The notes under the pieces were generated by a model, which was given only the letters and a program-made list of their open reading frames with translations, did no database searches and was not told the DNA's origin. From Penium margaritaceum (Eukaryota; Streptophyta; Zygnematophyceae; Desmidiales; Peniaceae), in the NCBI GenBank assembly GCA_023375785.1, contig SZWC01008573.1, forward strand, positions 7,050-44,272: a stretch of 37,223 bases of DNA, given 5' to 3'. This document shows, piece after piece, positions 1-10,847 of the stretch. The first letter of the stretch is position 1. Each line of letters opens with the position of its first letter. Made by a program: the position numbers and the translations under genes.

Positions 1-354
1 CGGCGAGCTGTTCCGGTGCCTCGAGGAGACCACCTTTGTTGCTCTCGTGGTGTATGCAGTGTGTTCTCCCTGTTGAGTCATTTCGGTTTACCAGGGGTGA
101 CGGGGCCCGGTGCGGTTAGCTGCCGGCGCCCCTATATAAGTCCGCTAGGGGCTCATTTGTAATCTCTCCTTGTTCTTTATATTCAGCGTTCAAGACTTAG
201 CCAAATTTTTGCCGTCTTGCATCGCACTCACACACAGAGCTCATGTTCGTTTGTGCATGGGCCTGCATGCCCTAAAAATTATTTCCAATTGTGGGTGAGG
301 CCATGAAGCACGTTGCAAATCATAAAGCAATATTTCATGGTCTCGTCAACGAGT
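1..354. other. Flank of element A with a TATA-like box
   Basis: No coding region is recognisable. A TATATAAG box lies at 133-140 in a GC-rich setting, followed by a pyrimidine-rich stretch. This resembles the promoter half of an LTR or a host promoter, but neither the second LTR nor a primer site is present. The last five bases (350-354, CGAGT) form the left target-site copy of element A. Confidence 0.35.
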
Positions 355-997
355 TGAGAAGATGTGTGGAAACTTCCTAGCGACAAAGCCGTCGACTAGG
401 CGTCAGTGCCTGGTCAGACGGTGACGACAGTCACAAGTCGTGCACACAACGGCAAGGGTCTGGCTAGGAGACACAAGGCAAAGTGTCAGAATGCCTCAGT
501 AGCATTTGCAGAGAGTGATGACAAATGACAGGTCCATAGCATAAGTACCTACCGCGGCACACGGCGGGTGTCGCACGCGGCAGTGCAAGATCTGTCCTAA
601 AACCGGCCCAAAACCACTGTTTTGGCCGTAACTCTGCGCAGACATATCAGAACGCTACGCCGTCTGAACCTACATGTGGAGATCAAAAGCCGGACGCTAC
701 GACTGGTCACATGCATGCATCCGGGATCAAACAGTGGACACACAATGCAAAAACATGCAAATCGGACCCACGGCCAGTCCACCGATAAACTCTTGCGTGC
801 TGCAGAAAAACTGCAAGAGGTCTTGGGCAGCGTCCAGAGCTCTGGAACGGTCGTCGGTCGGCTCCAGGCTGGTAGTTTGCCACCAGATGACGCACCGGTG
901 CCTCCAGGGTTCGCATCAGGGATCTGCACGAGTATGGACACGGCCGAGTGGTCACAGTAAACCGTACAGGTCGACGGGAACGTCACAAATCACAACA
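355..997 (-). repeat. Element A 3' LTR
   Basis: A 643-bp direct repeat of 7444-8091. Read on the minus strand it begins TGTTGTGATT and ends CATCTTCTCA. The copies align over their whole length with scattered, mostly transition differences. The boundary at 997 is supported by the adjacent purine tract and the TG/CA ends. Confidence 0.9.
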
Positions 998-1004
998 TTC
1001 CCCC
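998..1004 (-). promoter_or_regulatory. Element A polypurine tract
   Basis: On the minus strand GGGGGAA lies directly upstream of the 3' LTR, where second-strand DNA synthesis of LTR elements is primed. It is short, but its position abutting the LTR boundary is exact. Confidence 0.65.
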
Positions 1005-1104
1005 ATGACCCGATGGTACGCATGTCCATACATGTGCAACACTGAGACGAGTACAAAAACGAGTGCAACGACAAATGTGACACGGACACAGACATATCCC
1101 ACAC

Positions 1105-3078
1105 TCAACCACTCTCAGGCAAGGGACGAAGTTCAACAGAATGAATGGCCACCAGGAACTTTTCGCGTGCTAGTGCCTTCGTTAAGAAGTCAGCACGCTG
1201 CATGTCAGTGCCAACCCAAATGACGGAGATCACGTGTCGCTCCACCAGATCACGCACAAAGTGATGGTCAACCGCAATGTGCTTCGTGCGAGCATGAAAG
1301 ACACTAGAGTTCTCCGCAATGGCAAGAGCACTCTGGTTGTCACAACGAAGCACAATGGTGGGTACTGACTGGCCAAGCTCAAGGAACAGGTGCTGCAGCC
1401 ATACTGCCTCAGCAGCCCCTGCACCCAGAGCAACGTACTCTGCCTCCGATGAGCTATGTGCAATGCAACCCTACTTCCCCCTGCGCAGGGACACAGCGGT
1501 CCCACCGAGCAGGAACACGTAACCGATGCGACTGCGTCCATCTGGGCTCAAGGCCCAGTCGTTGTCGGTGTAGCCGCCAAGGACCACCAAACACTGCCGG
1601 CAAAAGCAGAGTCCGAGGTACGGTGACGAGACCACGTACCGCACCACTCGCACAGCCGCGTGAAGGGCTCTAGCGCGTGGAGCCTGCAAAAACTAGGCAA
1701 GGAGGTTGACGGCAAATGCGATGTCAGGACGTATGGTAGTGGCCAGGTACATCAGGGATTTGATGAGACGGAGGTACAGGGTCACATCCACTGTCTCCCC
1801 CAGCTGTGTGGGATCATCCACCTTTACGACATCTTGCCCGTCAGGCGTGAGAGGTGTGGAAGCCGTGGGCACTGTGCCGAGAAGGTCGCTGAAGCGCTCC
1901 CCCACAACACATGCGTATCGCGCCTGATGCAATTGTAGAGTACGACGTCTGCGGTCTCGCACGATCTCCATGCCAAGAAACATCGCTGCAGGACCAAGGT
2001 CCTTCATCATGTAGGCAGTCTGGAGGACAACCTTGGCCTCCTTCACGGCCTCCAGTGAAGGAGACGCGGTGAATCGCTCAGTCGTCCGTCGGATGAAGAG
2101 AGAGGGATCTGCCTTGCTCTGTACATATCTCGCACGAGTCAGGGTGCCAGTGACCTCTTGGTTCCAACACCGAGGAGACTGCTTGAGGCCGTAGGACTTG
2201 CGCAAGCGCCAGACCATGTCACCGTCCTCAAAGCCGGATGGCTGAGCCACATAAATCTCCTCATCCAGAGAGCCATGGAGGAACACATTGTTCACATCCA
2301 TCTGGTGCAGATCCTAGTCATGCTGAGCCACTACACCGAACAGAGCTCGAGCTGAGGTCATGCGGCTGACAGGGACAAAGGTGTCAGTGTAATCGATGCC
2401 CTCAATCTGAGAGTACCCCTTGACGACCAAGCGAGCCTTGTGGCGTTCCAGTGAGCCATCCGGCTTCACTTTCTTGCGAAAGACCCACTTGACCTGAATA
2501 ACCTTCCTCCCAGGCGGAAGGTCGACAAGCTCGTAAACTCCGTGCTCTCGGATGGCGTGGAGCTCATCCTCACAGGTAGAACGCCAAGCGTCAGCATCCT
2601 GTGACAAGAGAGCTTCCCTCAGTGTGTCCGTGTCAGGCACCATAGAGGGAGAGCTCTACGTGGAAAGAGCACACGTGTCAGTGCTAGGTCTGACGACCAC
2701 AAGATCGGCTGCTTCATCACAAGCAACACGAAACTCGCGAGTGACGAGGTCGTGCCCTACGGGACACGCTGGATGTACCTCTGTGTGCTCAGTGCGAACA
2801 GTCAGGCCTAGAACCTTTGTGCCGGGATCACCACTCGTGATGCTAGGAGTGGAGAGCCTGGGTGCGGGACCAGACACTGGCTGAGCTCCGGAGTCTAATG
2901 GGCAAAGACGACCGCCAGGCTCACGGGAGTAACCCGGGCTCAAGGGACGCACTTTAGGCTCTGGAACGGGCACAATCGTAGCTGGGGAGGGCTGAGGCAA
3001 GGGAGCTGGTGATGCTGTGCGAGGAGATGCGGGTGTAGGAGACACGGGGCTTGGTGTGACAGTAGGAGGTAGGTCCAC
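1105..3078 (-). pseudogene. Element A Copia reverse transcriptase and RNase H, interrupted
   Basis: A single minus-strand frame runs through a Pro/Ser-rich linker (about 3078-2660), the RT (about 2640-1700) and RNase H (about 1690-1107), ending in TGA at 1107-1105. RT landmarks are [26 protein letters not shown] and GLKQSP, followed by MMKDLG. RNase H landmarks are TDNDWA, SSSEAEYVA, CDNQSA, RTKHIAVDHHFVRD and ADFLTKAL. Four TAG codons interrupt the frame (2658, 2316, 1695 and 1473, first base on the minus strand). The ones at 1695 and 1473 fall where relatives usually have Gln. The YVDD active-site box is missing: the sequence passes from FIRRTTE straight to SPSLEAVKE around 2070, an in-frame loss of about 12-13 residues compared with element B. 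The enzyme cannot be active. Confidence 0.9.
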
Positions 3079-3314
3079 GCACAGAGGCAGGAGTGCCAGC
3101 GGACACAGGTACGGTCACAGGAGTGCGCACAGGTACAAGGTCATGGGTACCTATGGGGTGCGAGGGGACAGGGGTAGAAGCCGGCAGTGCTAGAGAGATC
3201 TCTAGACCGACAGCGATGATCGTGGGGTCATCCAGAGCCGGAGAATTGGAGGGAGCTCGAAACGGACACATCAGCCTGGCGAGCGGTGCTCGCAGGCGCA
3301 ATCTCCCCCATCCG

Positions 3315-5033
3315 TCAAGAAACCTCACACATGGGAACGGGGCTGACGGACAGCGACGTGATCGAAGTCAGATCATGGTAGGTGAGGGACTCAAAGAAGA
3401 GCGCGTCACGTGACTCAACAATGCGACGACAAGTAGGGTCCCAAAAACACCATGCCTTCGACCGCGAGGAGATGCCAACGAAGGCACACAAGCGACCCCG
3501 CGATGAGACCTTGGACCCCTGCTTGTCCTCAATGTACCACACAGAAGCTAAGGATCCCCAGACGCGAGCAAGGCGCAAGTCAGCACGGTGGCCAAACGAG
3601 AGCTCATACGGTGTGATGTGGTCTGGAAGAGGACCGTGCGGGAGGCGATTCCAGACCCAAGTCATGTTGGCGAAGCATTCAAAAGCGAAGGACTCCGGAA
3701 GACCGCACTCAGACCGCATAGCCCGAACCGCATCCTCCATGGTGCGGTTCCAGCGCTCAGAAACACCGTTCTGCTGAGGAGTAGCAGGAGCAGAGACCTG
3801 GTGAAAAATCCCGTGCTCGGCAAAGAAGCTGTCCATCTCACCAAGAAACTCGCTGCCGCGATCCGAGCGGAAGGTGTGTAACGTGTGGCGAGACTGACGC
3901 TCAACTATCACTAGCCAGAGGCAAACCACGAGAGTGGCGTCACTCTTCTGGCACAGGCTGTAGACCCACCGCATTTGGGTGAAGTCATCAGTCAGGATCA
4001 GGACGTAACGACCCCGATCGGACAGAGACTCGATAGGTAGGGGACCAAGAAGGTCCGAGTGGACTAACTCGAGAGGGCGAAGTGCGCGTGAACGGGAGTT
4101 AGGGTAGGTGCAATGATGCATCTTACCCTGAGCGCAGAAGAGACAGTCGGTCTTGGACGGCTTCTCGAAAGAAGTCGCGTCAAGACCAAGGACGGACTGT
4201 GTCCGAATGAGCTTCGACACAGTGTCGGAGCCTACATGACACATGCGGTGATGAACCAATTGCTGGTGCTCAGGAGACAGAACACCAGTGACAAAAACAC
4301 CAGCAGAAGGGGAGGGGGAGCAAGGAGTAGAAGTCCGAGAGACACGATATAGGTCATCCACAATAGAGGCATGAAGAACAACGCTACGAGTGTCAATAGC
4401 AGTCACAGTCGCGGACTCTGCAGTGTGCTCCACGGAGAGTCCCATCAGTGTGCAAGCACGTATAGAAAGCAAACTAAGCTCAAGGTCAGGCACAAACAAA
4501 ACCTCGGAAAGATACAGGGGGCCAGGCAGACCATCGAAACATACGGCCCAGCACCCTGGACCAGAGCCTCTGCGAACGGAACGAACAGATGCAACAGGGC
4601 CAAGAACAACGAAATCACTGCGATGACAGGTCATGTGATGAGTGGCACCGGAGTCGATGATCCAAGTGCCACCGGAATCACGACTAGAGGACGTCACTGT
4701 ACAACGGGCAATGGAACACTCGGCCTCAGACGGACGCTGGACAGCAGGTGGGGAGGAACGACGAAGGACACAAAGGTGAGACTCATGAATCCAATGCATA
4801 TAGTCCGGCTCATCGTCATCACATGCCGACTGTGCCCCCCCACACGAGTCATCCCGAGCCACAAGAACAGACGAACAGACAGTCTGTGAACCACCCGGCT
4901 GTGACAACACAATTGTACCTCCATAAAAGCGAAGCGCCAGAAGGTGTTGGAGCTCGGCGATGGTGCGGTCACGTGGCTCTGGGTCGCCGCTTGTCTCCAG
5001 TGGTGAAGCGGGAACTGCTGCAGTCGTGGTCAC
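3315..5033 (-). CDS. Element A Copia protease and integrase frame
   Basis: An open frame of 572 codons. The aspartic protease has IIDSGATHHM near residue 128. The GAG-pre-integrase zinc region follows (H and H in HQQLVHHRMCH, then CLFCAQGK). The integrase core has HSDLLGPL, FRSDRGSEF and NGVSERWNRT, giving the full DDE triad, with 34 residues between the second Asp and the Glu by my count. The C-terminal part contains VGISSRSKAWCFWDP and ends in TGA at 3317-3315. The following linker lies in another frame, so a frameshift separates this from the RT. The same frame extends upstream through a TAG at 5087-5085 to the Gag zinc knuckle, so the ATG at 5033 is not the original start. Confidence 0.9.
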   Translation of the reverse strand: MTTTAAVPASPLETSGDPEPRDRTIAELQHLLALRFYGGTIVLSQPGGSQTVCSSVLVARDDSCGGAQSACDDDEPDYMHWIHESHLCVLRRSSPPAVQRPSEAECSIARCTVTSSSRDSGGTWIIDSGATHHMTCHRSDFVVLGPVASVRSVRRGSGPGCWAVCFDGLPGPLYLSEVLFVPDLELSLLSIRACTLMGLSVEHTAESATVTAIDTRSVVLHASIVDDLYRVSRTSTPCSPSPSAGVFVTGVLSPEHQQLVHHRMCHVGSDTVSKLIRTQSVLGLDATSFEKPSKTDCLFCAQGKMHHCTYPNSRSRALRPLELVHSDLLGPLPIESLSDRGRYVLILTDDFTQMRWVYSLCQKSDATLVVCLWLVIVERQSRHTLHTFRSDRGSEFLGEMDSFFAEHGIFHQVSAPATPQQNGVSERWNRTMEDAVRAMRSECGLPESFAFECFANMTWVWNRLPHGPLPDHITPYELSFGHRADLRLARVWGSLASVWYIEDKQGSKVSSRGRLCAFVGISSRSKAWCFWDPTCRRIVESRDALFFESLTYHDLTSITSLSVSPVPMCEVS

Positions 5034-5126
5034 CGCGTGCCCGCAGGATGTGCTGCTCGACGTAGACCGTGGTGCGTGCGCAGCCTAGAGCCTGCGAGAA
5101 ATCCGCACCCAGTCAAGCGGCTGCTT

Positions 5127-6540
5127 GCACTCGGTGTAGCGATGGGCGCCTCCACAGTTGTAGCAGGGAACGGAGCGTCCACTACTACTGCCCGATGACG
5201 GTTGCTGCTACGACTGCTACCGGCCCAAGCCGTAGCAGTCGCACGGTATCCGTGCCACTTCTTCCCCTGTGCTGCTGCCGTGACACCCTGTGTCTGAGTC
5301 GGTATAATCGGGGTGTAAGGGGAGGAGGAGGACGTGACAGAGGATGGAGAAGGAGTCTGCATGAGGGGAGTCGGCCGTGATGCAACGACTGTTGCAGCAA
5401 TGGAGGTCTCTTGATGAGCCACGCCTGCCTCACGGGCGGAAGTCACCTGGAGGAATAGCTGGTGCGCACTGGGAAGAAGCTGTAGTGAGGCCAAAAAAGG
5501 CTCAAGCACGGCGTCGATGTACCTCGTGAAGATGTCTGTATGCTCAAGGTGAACCCCGAGCATGATCGTGCGGAGCGTCCACAGTTGTGTACCTCCGGAG
5601 GTCCCAAGGCGCTTGTAAATGCGCATGGCGCATCGCCAGTAGTCGGCTGCAGGCTCGGTAGGCCCCTGACGAAGGGAGTGAAAGGCACGGTTGTGGGCGG
5701 CGCGGGTGGCGTGCATCTCTACACAAAGGAGGAATAATGCTAGGTCCCAGTCCCTGCGTGGATCAGCGCCGGTGCCTATGCTCGCCAAGGAACGAGCGGA
5801 AGTCGACGACGGTCTCGCGCGGCATGGCGTAGAGAAGTCCGCGCATCGTCCTAGCCAATGTCAGCACCTGTGCTCAGTCTGTAGTCTGATACAGACTGTG
5901 GTAGTAGGGCCACACGCCCTCTGAAGTGGCCCAGACCTGGAAGAGAATCTCCCAGCAGTCAAAGCCGTCCTCGCTGACATACCGTGGGGGCGGTGTCTCG
6001 AAGTCCTTGGGTTGCCGCTCCGTAGGGAGAGCAACCACAGGCTAGGAAGGACGAGGGATGGGAAAGACGCCAGGAAGAGGGAAGTCGCTGGGGTGTAGGT
6101 CAGGCGACGATCAAAACTCGAGAAAACGAGATGTGTGTGGGGGCCGAGAGCTCGTCTGAAGCTGGCGGAGACGATCCTGAGGCACACGAATCTCGCGCTC
6201 CGGGGAGTCGCCCTCCATGCCTGGCATGTCTGGATCCTCGTCCCAGGGATCAAGAGGTGGCGGGTCGGCTCCAGCTCTTGTCTCCGGTGCTGGAGCTGAC
6301 TGCTGTGTAGAGGGTGCGACCCCGGCCGCTCCCTCAGAGGTTTGTCATGGAGTCGTGGAATGTCCCCGAAGAAGCTCGGTGAGTGTACGGATGGCGTCAG
6401 TCTGCTCCCGCTGTAGGCGATGCATCTCGTCCTGCTGGCTCCGCAGGTCCTCAATAGCCTGCGAACGTGGACTCATGACCCCTGAGGAGGAAGAAGAGGG
6501 ATTTTTCTACCCTTTTTCCCTTCTTGCTGGACGGAGCCAT
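5127..6540 (-). pseudogene. Element A gag, frameshifted
   Basis: Capsid-precursor region in several frames. A likely original start is the ATG at 6540, giving the basic beginning MAPSSKKGKR. A second frame from 6476 gives a charged, coiled-coil-like stretch (residues such as DLRSQQDEMHRLQREQ). A third frame from 5788 gives a helical Gag core with GGTQLW and LASLQLLPSAHQ. The nucleic-acid-binding knuckle is at 5165-5127, reading CYNCGGAHRYTEC. This is C-X2-C-X3-H-X4-C, one residue shorter than the usual spacing, a variant also known in plant LTR elements. The knuckle lies in the protease-integrase frame, so Gag and Pol were probably one polyprotein. Several frameshifts and stops make it a pseudogene. 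Confidence 0.75.
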
Positions 6541-6656
6541 GTCGTTGCTCAGTATGGGCCGAGACGCCAATGTAGTCGAATTGTAGAAACGTGAGCGTTT
6601 CTCGAGGAGTTGAAACGCTGGCAACTTTTGACCCTCCGACCAAAAATTTCACTAAG

Positions 6657-6731
6657 TGCTGATGTCAGCAAGAAGTTGCTGACGTCAGCATGACCTGATG
6701 ACCTCAGCAAGGAAAAATGCTGATGTCAGCT
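6657..6731. promoter_or_regulatory. Four spaced palindromes TGCTGAYGTCAGCA in the leader of A
   Basis: Copies start at 6657, 6677, 6696 and 6718, so spacing is 19-22 bp, about two helical turns. The copy at 6677-6690 is a perfect 14-bp palindrome containing TGACGTCA, the core bound by CREB/bZIP-type factors in eukaryotes. The others differ by one to three bases. They lie between the CAG-rich leader and the gag start. A regulatory role is inferred. Confidence 0.6.
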
Positions 6732-6774
6732 CGCCTTCCATCCCTTCCTTTTTTTTTGGTGTCAACCTTCGCGG

Positions 6775-7431
6775 TTGCTACGCGAGCAGGCGGCCGCTCC
6801 GTAGCAGCCGCACGGAAGCTGAGCGGAAGCTGCTGCGTAGCTTCCGCTGAGCTGTTGCTGCTGCTGCGGCGTCAGCTGCAGCAGCAGCTGCGCGGCTGTG
6901 TGTGGGGTGGCTGCCTGGCGGCTGCGTATGCGGCTGTGGCAGCAGCTGCGCGCTGCGGCTGCTGCATGCAGCTACCGCCGCGGCGTGCTGCTGCCGCTGC
7001 TGCTGCTGTGTTACTGTTGCCGCCGCCGCTGCTGCTTCCACTGTTGCTGCGCTGCTGCTGTGCTGCTGCCGCCGCTGCTGTTGCCGCCGCTGCTATTGCT
7101 GCTGCCGTTGTGCTGCTGGTGTGATGCTGCCGCCGCACGCTCCTGTTGTCGCCACGCGCTGCTGCCGTCGTGCTGCTACTACTGCTGCTCAGTGCTGCTG
7201 CTGCTGCATGTGCCAATATGGGCAGCTGCTGGCGACTACAGTCTACTGCAGCTGTCGCCTGCTGCCGCTAGTGGCTGCTGCTGATGCAGTCTCACGTGGT
7301 GGTGGTGTGCAACGTCGACGGCGATCGGCTAACGTCGTCGATAGGTCCCTGTGGATCAGCTGCAGTGGTGACTCTCATTGCTGCTAACCTGCTGCGTCTC
7401 TGCTGCGCAGCTCGGTGAGAACTGTCTCATT
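6775..7431 (-). repeat. CAG/AGC-rich leader of element A
   Basis: A long degenerate trinucleotide tract (GCT/GCC/TGC on the plus strand, CAG/AGC on the minus strand), densest at 6840-7270. It is the untranslated leader between the primer site and gag. All frames through it encode only low-complexity Ala, Leu, Cys, Gln or Ser runs, so I do not treat it as coding. Similar tracts occur in the leaders of D (33347-34062) and F (29575-30056). Confidence 0.8.
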
Positions 7432-7443
7432 GCTCTGATACCA
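7432..7443 (-). promoter_or_regulatory. Element A primer-binding site (tRNA-iMet 3' end)
   Basis: On the minus strand TGGTATCAGAGC directly follows the 5' LTR. It is complementary to the 3' end of plant initiator Met tRNA including the CCA, the usual minus-strand primer of Copia elements. Confidence 0.9.
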
Positions 7444-8091
7444 TGAGAAGATGCGTGGAAGCTTCCTAGCGACGCAGCCGTTGACTAAGTGTCAGTGCCT
7501 GGTCAGACGGTGACGACAGTCACAAGTCGTGCACACAACGGCAAGGGTCTGGCTAGGAGACACAAGGCAAAGTGTCCGAATGCTTCAATAGCATTTGTAG
7601 AGAGTGATGAAAAATGACAGGTCCATAGCATAAGTACCTGCCGCGGCCCACGGCGGGTGTCGCACGCGGCAGTGCAAGATCTGTCCTAAAACCGGCCCAA
7701 AACCACTGTTTTGGCCGTAACTCTGCACAGACATATCAGAACGCTACGCTGTCTAAACCTAGACGTGCAATATCAAAAGCTGGATGCTACGAATGGTCAC
7801 ATGCATTCATGCATGCGGCATCAAACGGTGGACACACAATGCAAAAACATGCAAATCGGGCCCACGGCCAGTCCACCTATAAACTCCTGCGTGCTGTAGA
7901 AAAACTGCAGGAGGTCCCGGGTATCGTCCAGAGCTTTGGAACGGACATCGGTCGGCTCCAGGCTGGTAGTCCACCACCAGATGACGCACCGGTGCCTCCA
8001 GGGTCCGCATCAGTGATCTGCACGAGTATGGACACGGCCAAGTGGTCACAGTAAACTATACAGGTCGACAGGAACGTCACAAGTCACAACA
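7444..8091 (-). repeat. Element A 5' LTR
   Basis: A 648-bp partner of 355-997 with TG...CA ends. The left edge is fixed by the primer site at 7432-7443 and the right edge by the end of similarity at 8091, followed by the target copy CAAGT. Confidence 0.9.
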
Positions 8092-10847
8092 CAAGTTAGT
8101 GTTGACAATTCCATTTTGTATCTGGATTCATGAGCAAAGTCTTGTGTGCGGAGAGGATGGAAAAGAAATGGGTATGGACCATGATGTTTTTTTTTAGGAG
8201 ATTAAATGGTAAATGGACATGTTTCCTTTGTAGTGAAAGCCAAATGAAAGCCTTCATGGGATATCTATCTTCCCATCTTGATTCAAAAGGTGTAGGATGA
8301 GGAGACAAGAAGGGAATCTAAAAAAATAGGGATTGAGATTATCTCTAGCAAATTGGACGGAATCCTTGGCCAACTAGGCCAAAACCGCGTACTAGAGGGT
8401 CTCCGACCCTCAAGCCATCTCGTCCAACCACCGACAGGCTAGGGACCCCCATTCAATTCACGTGGCACCGGCTGCACGCTACATGATCATTCTATGTGCC
8501 AGGCGGTGGTATAACGGGAAGTCCGCCATAAGCCATGTTTGATTGAATTAAGAGTGGGATGGGGGCTTTGTACTTTGCCATGTGAGGAAGAGCCCAAGGA
8601 TGTGGACAGAATTGTAGTGAGAGCATATCTTGGAGGGCTTGATCGAATTCTCATGCTCCTGGGATGAAGTAGAGAATGGGATTCCGTAGACTTACATTCT
8701 TGACTTGGGAAGATGTGGTTAAAGAGGATTGAGGCATCGGCCCGTAGAATGCTGGCCTACAAGATGAATTTGGAGTCTACGAAATTTTGCACAACACGAT
8801 GTCCAGTTTGTGAGAAGGACAAGTGAAGTAAAGAAAAGAGTTCTATAAGGGTCACACTTTCCTGATGTAGTCAACACTTTGAGAAGATCATACCAAACAA
8901 AGAAGGATCTTATTTGCAAAAAAATGGTTATACGCAAAAGAATGTACATACCAACGTCAGGGTGAAGATATCGTCAGAATCCAGGCAAGGGAGTGATCTA
9001 ATATGATCATTTGACCAGGGTGAAGCAAGGGGAGTACTAGGCATGTCGGAAAACGGTGAGAGAACAAAAGTTCCCTCTCTTTTGGGAAGTCTAGGATCAC
9101 TTGTGCACCCCCATGGAGGCTCACTTGGGAAGAGGAAAAACCATCCCCATTTTGTTGCTTGTACAAGTAATAAACGGGAAGGTCAAATAACCACCTTAAC
9201 ACACTTGTCTTTTCAGATGCAGCACTTTCTTTTGAGAAAAGATGCATACCTGTGGTGAAGGAGTCATGGAAATTACCATATGAGATGAATTTTCAAAAGG
9301 AGAGTGTCGATGCGATGTAGATGAGTAGGAATCAGTGGACAACTAGAGGCTGCATTTTGAGCGTCAACAGATGGTGTCCTTGTTGCCCATGCAGAAGAGG
9401 AAGATGGCCTTTTAGCTGATTGAGGACAAAAGAGGGTCCAGTGATTACCCATTGATGATGTTGGTCATGATTCTATAGTTGACGCTTTTTTTTCTGAGAT
9501 TATTGATGTGAAGGATGTCAATGATGGAGAAAAGAGGTTGCTACAAATGAAGGCCTTGCAGCCTGTATGGGCACAAGGGAATATCACGTATGCTATAAAG
9601 GAAGACATTGTTCCAAAGTATACGGACTTAATGCCTAATGGAGGATGCTGCCACAATGTTACTTACAGAGGGTGTGCTGCCGCTTCAATTCCTCTCAATC
9701 TGTGCAAAGTGGTCACGTAGGGCAATATCTTGGGTCCAATACCAGAGGCTATAATGGCTTGTTTTTCATGTTTGCACGATCGTACGCAGGATAACGGGCA
9801 ATTTCCATTTACGTAGACATTGCTGCCATCCCAAAGAATTAGCTTCAACCACAAAATGCTATTAAGAAACCTGATCGTAGCGATGAAACCACATATGTTG
9901 AGGCTGGTAATTGCTGACTGTTGATAGCTCATTGAAGATGATGGAGTGGAAGCATGGTCTGAATCATGTGCACGAGCTTAGTGCGTAAGGTGCCGCTAAA
10001 AAAAATGAGGTCACAAAGAAATGAGGCCAGAGGACGTCGGAATTGGCAACGTGTACTAAGAGTAAAAGAATGCTGGAATGAAGATCACCAGGTGATGGTG
10101 GGACTCAAGAAGGTACACGAGATCAGCAATGCTAACGCATGCTTTGTAAGTAGGAACACAAGGAACCTCGAGATACCCACCTTGAGGAAGTACTTGTGCA
10201 GTGAAGAGGATGACTTGACCAGGCAGCTCAAGTGAATGCTGACTAACACTTCGTTACCATGTGAGGAGTAGTAGATGGTAGGCATGTTGGTAGGTACAAC
10301 TAAGTAGAAGCAGTGGAATGTACAAGAGTGTGAAAAAGTTACAAGAGTGTTAAGTCATGTGATAGGACAGAGAGAAGGGTGTTAGCTGAAAAATAGTTGT
10401 GTAGTTACAAGACCATGAGTACACGCATAGAATATGAGACAGACAATATTATACAAGGCAGATAACAAAAGGTAGTACAGAGCTACTTGCAAAGGCAAAC
10501 AAAGGATCAAAGTGAGAGAGCAACAAGATTTTAATTGAAAGGCTCATAAAGGATGAGCTATGATATGTCTAACAATACAGAGAAATGTCAGCGAGGGCTG
10601 TAGGACAAAGGTGACCATGATAGATTGAAGAATTCCACGTTAAACATGATGATAAATGAACATTGAACACTTTGCACAAACAGAAGATGAAAACAACTTA
10701 GGCGCTAGGTGCCTAATGACATGACCCATGGATAACATGCCTACTGGCAAGGTGATTCATCCATGGAGGTGAAAAATATCAAGAGCTCGTCTGTACTTGA
10801 AGGGAAAGGCAGAGTGAGACTAATTCATGCTTTTATTTCTAGCACTC
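8092..10847. other. AT-richer spacer without a recognisable gene
   Basis: Base composition is lower in GC than in the flanking retroelements. Only short frames occur on either strand (the longest under 100 codons, for example 9508-9720 and 9966-10235 on plus and 9663-9932 on minus), and none shows a motif I recognise. It could be old intergenic DNA or heavily decayed repeats. Confidence 0.4.

Larger units (their letters stand above)
355..8091 (-). mobile_element. Element A: full-length, decayed Ty1/copia LTR retrotransposon
   Basis: A 7.7-kb element read on the minus strand. It has two LTRs (355-997 and 7444-8091), each with TG...CA ends, a tRNA-iMet primer site next to the 5' LTR and a short purine tract next to the 3' LTR. 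Coding order on the minus strand is gag, protease, integrase, reverse transcriptase, RNase H, which is the Copia order. The flanking pentamers CGAGT (350-354) and CAAGT (8092-8096) differ at one base, consistent with an aged target duplication. Gag is frameshifted, the polymerase frame has several TAG codons and the RT active-site box is deleted, so the copy is dead. By-eye LTR divergence of about 5-8% makes it the oldest of the complete elements. Confidence 0.93.

Noticed and set aside
622..1045. Plus-strand frames of 112-123 codons, with a similar one at 7809-8054
   Set aside because: They lie in the two LTRs of element A on its antisense strand; the repetition is due to the LTRs.
6717..7387. 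Open frames of 128-161 codons rich in Ala, Cys and Leu
   Set aside because: They result from the CTG/GCC trinucleotide leader of element A, occur in several frames at once and lie on the strand opposite to its genes.
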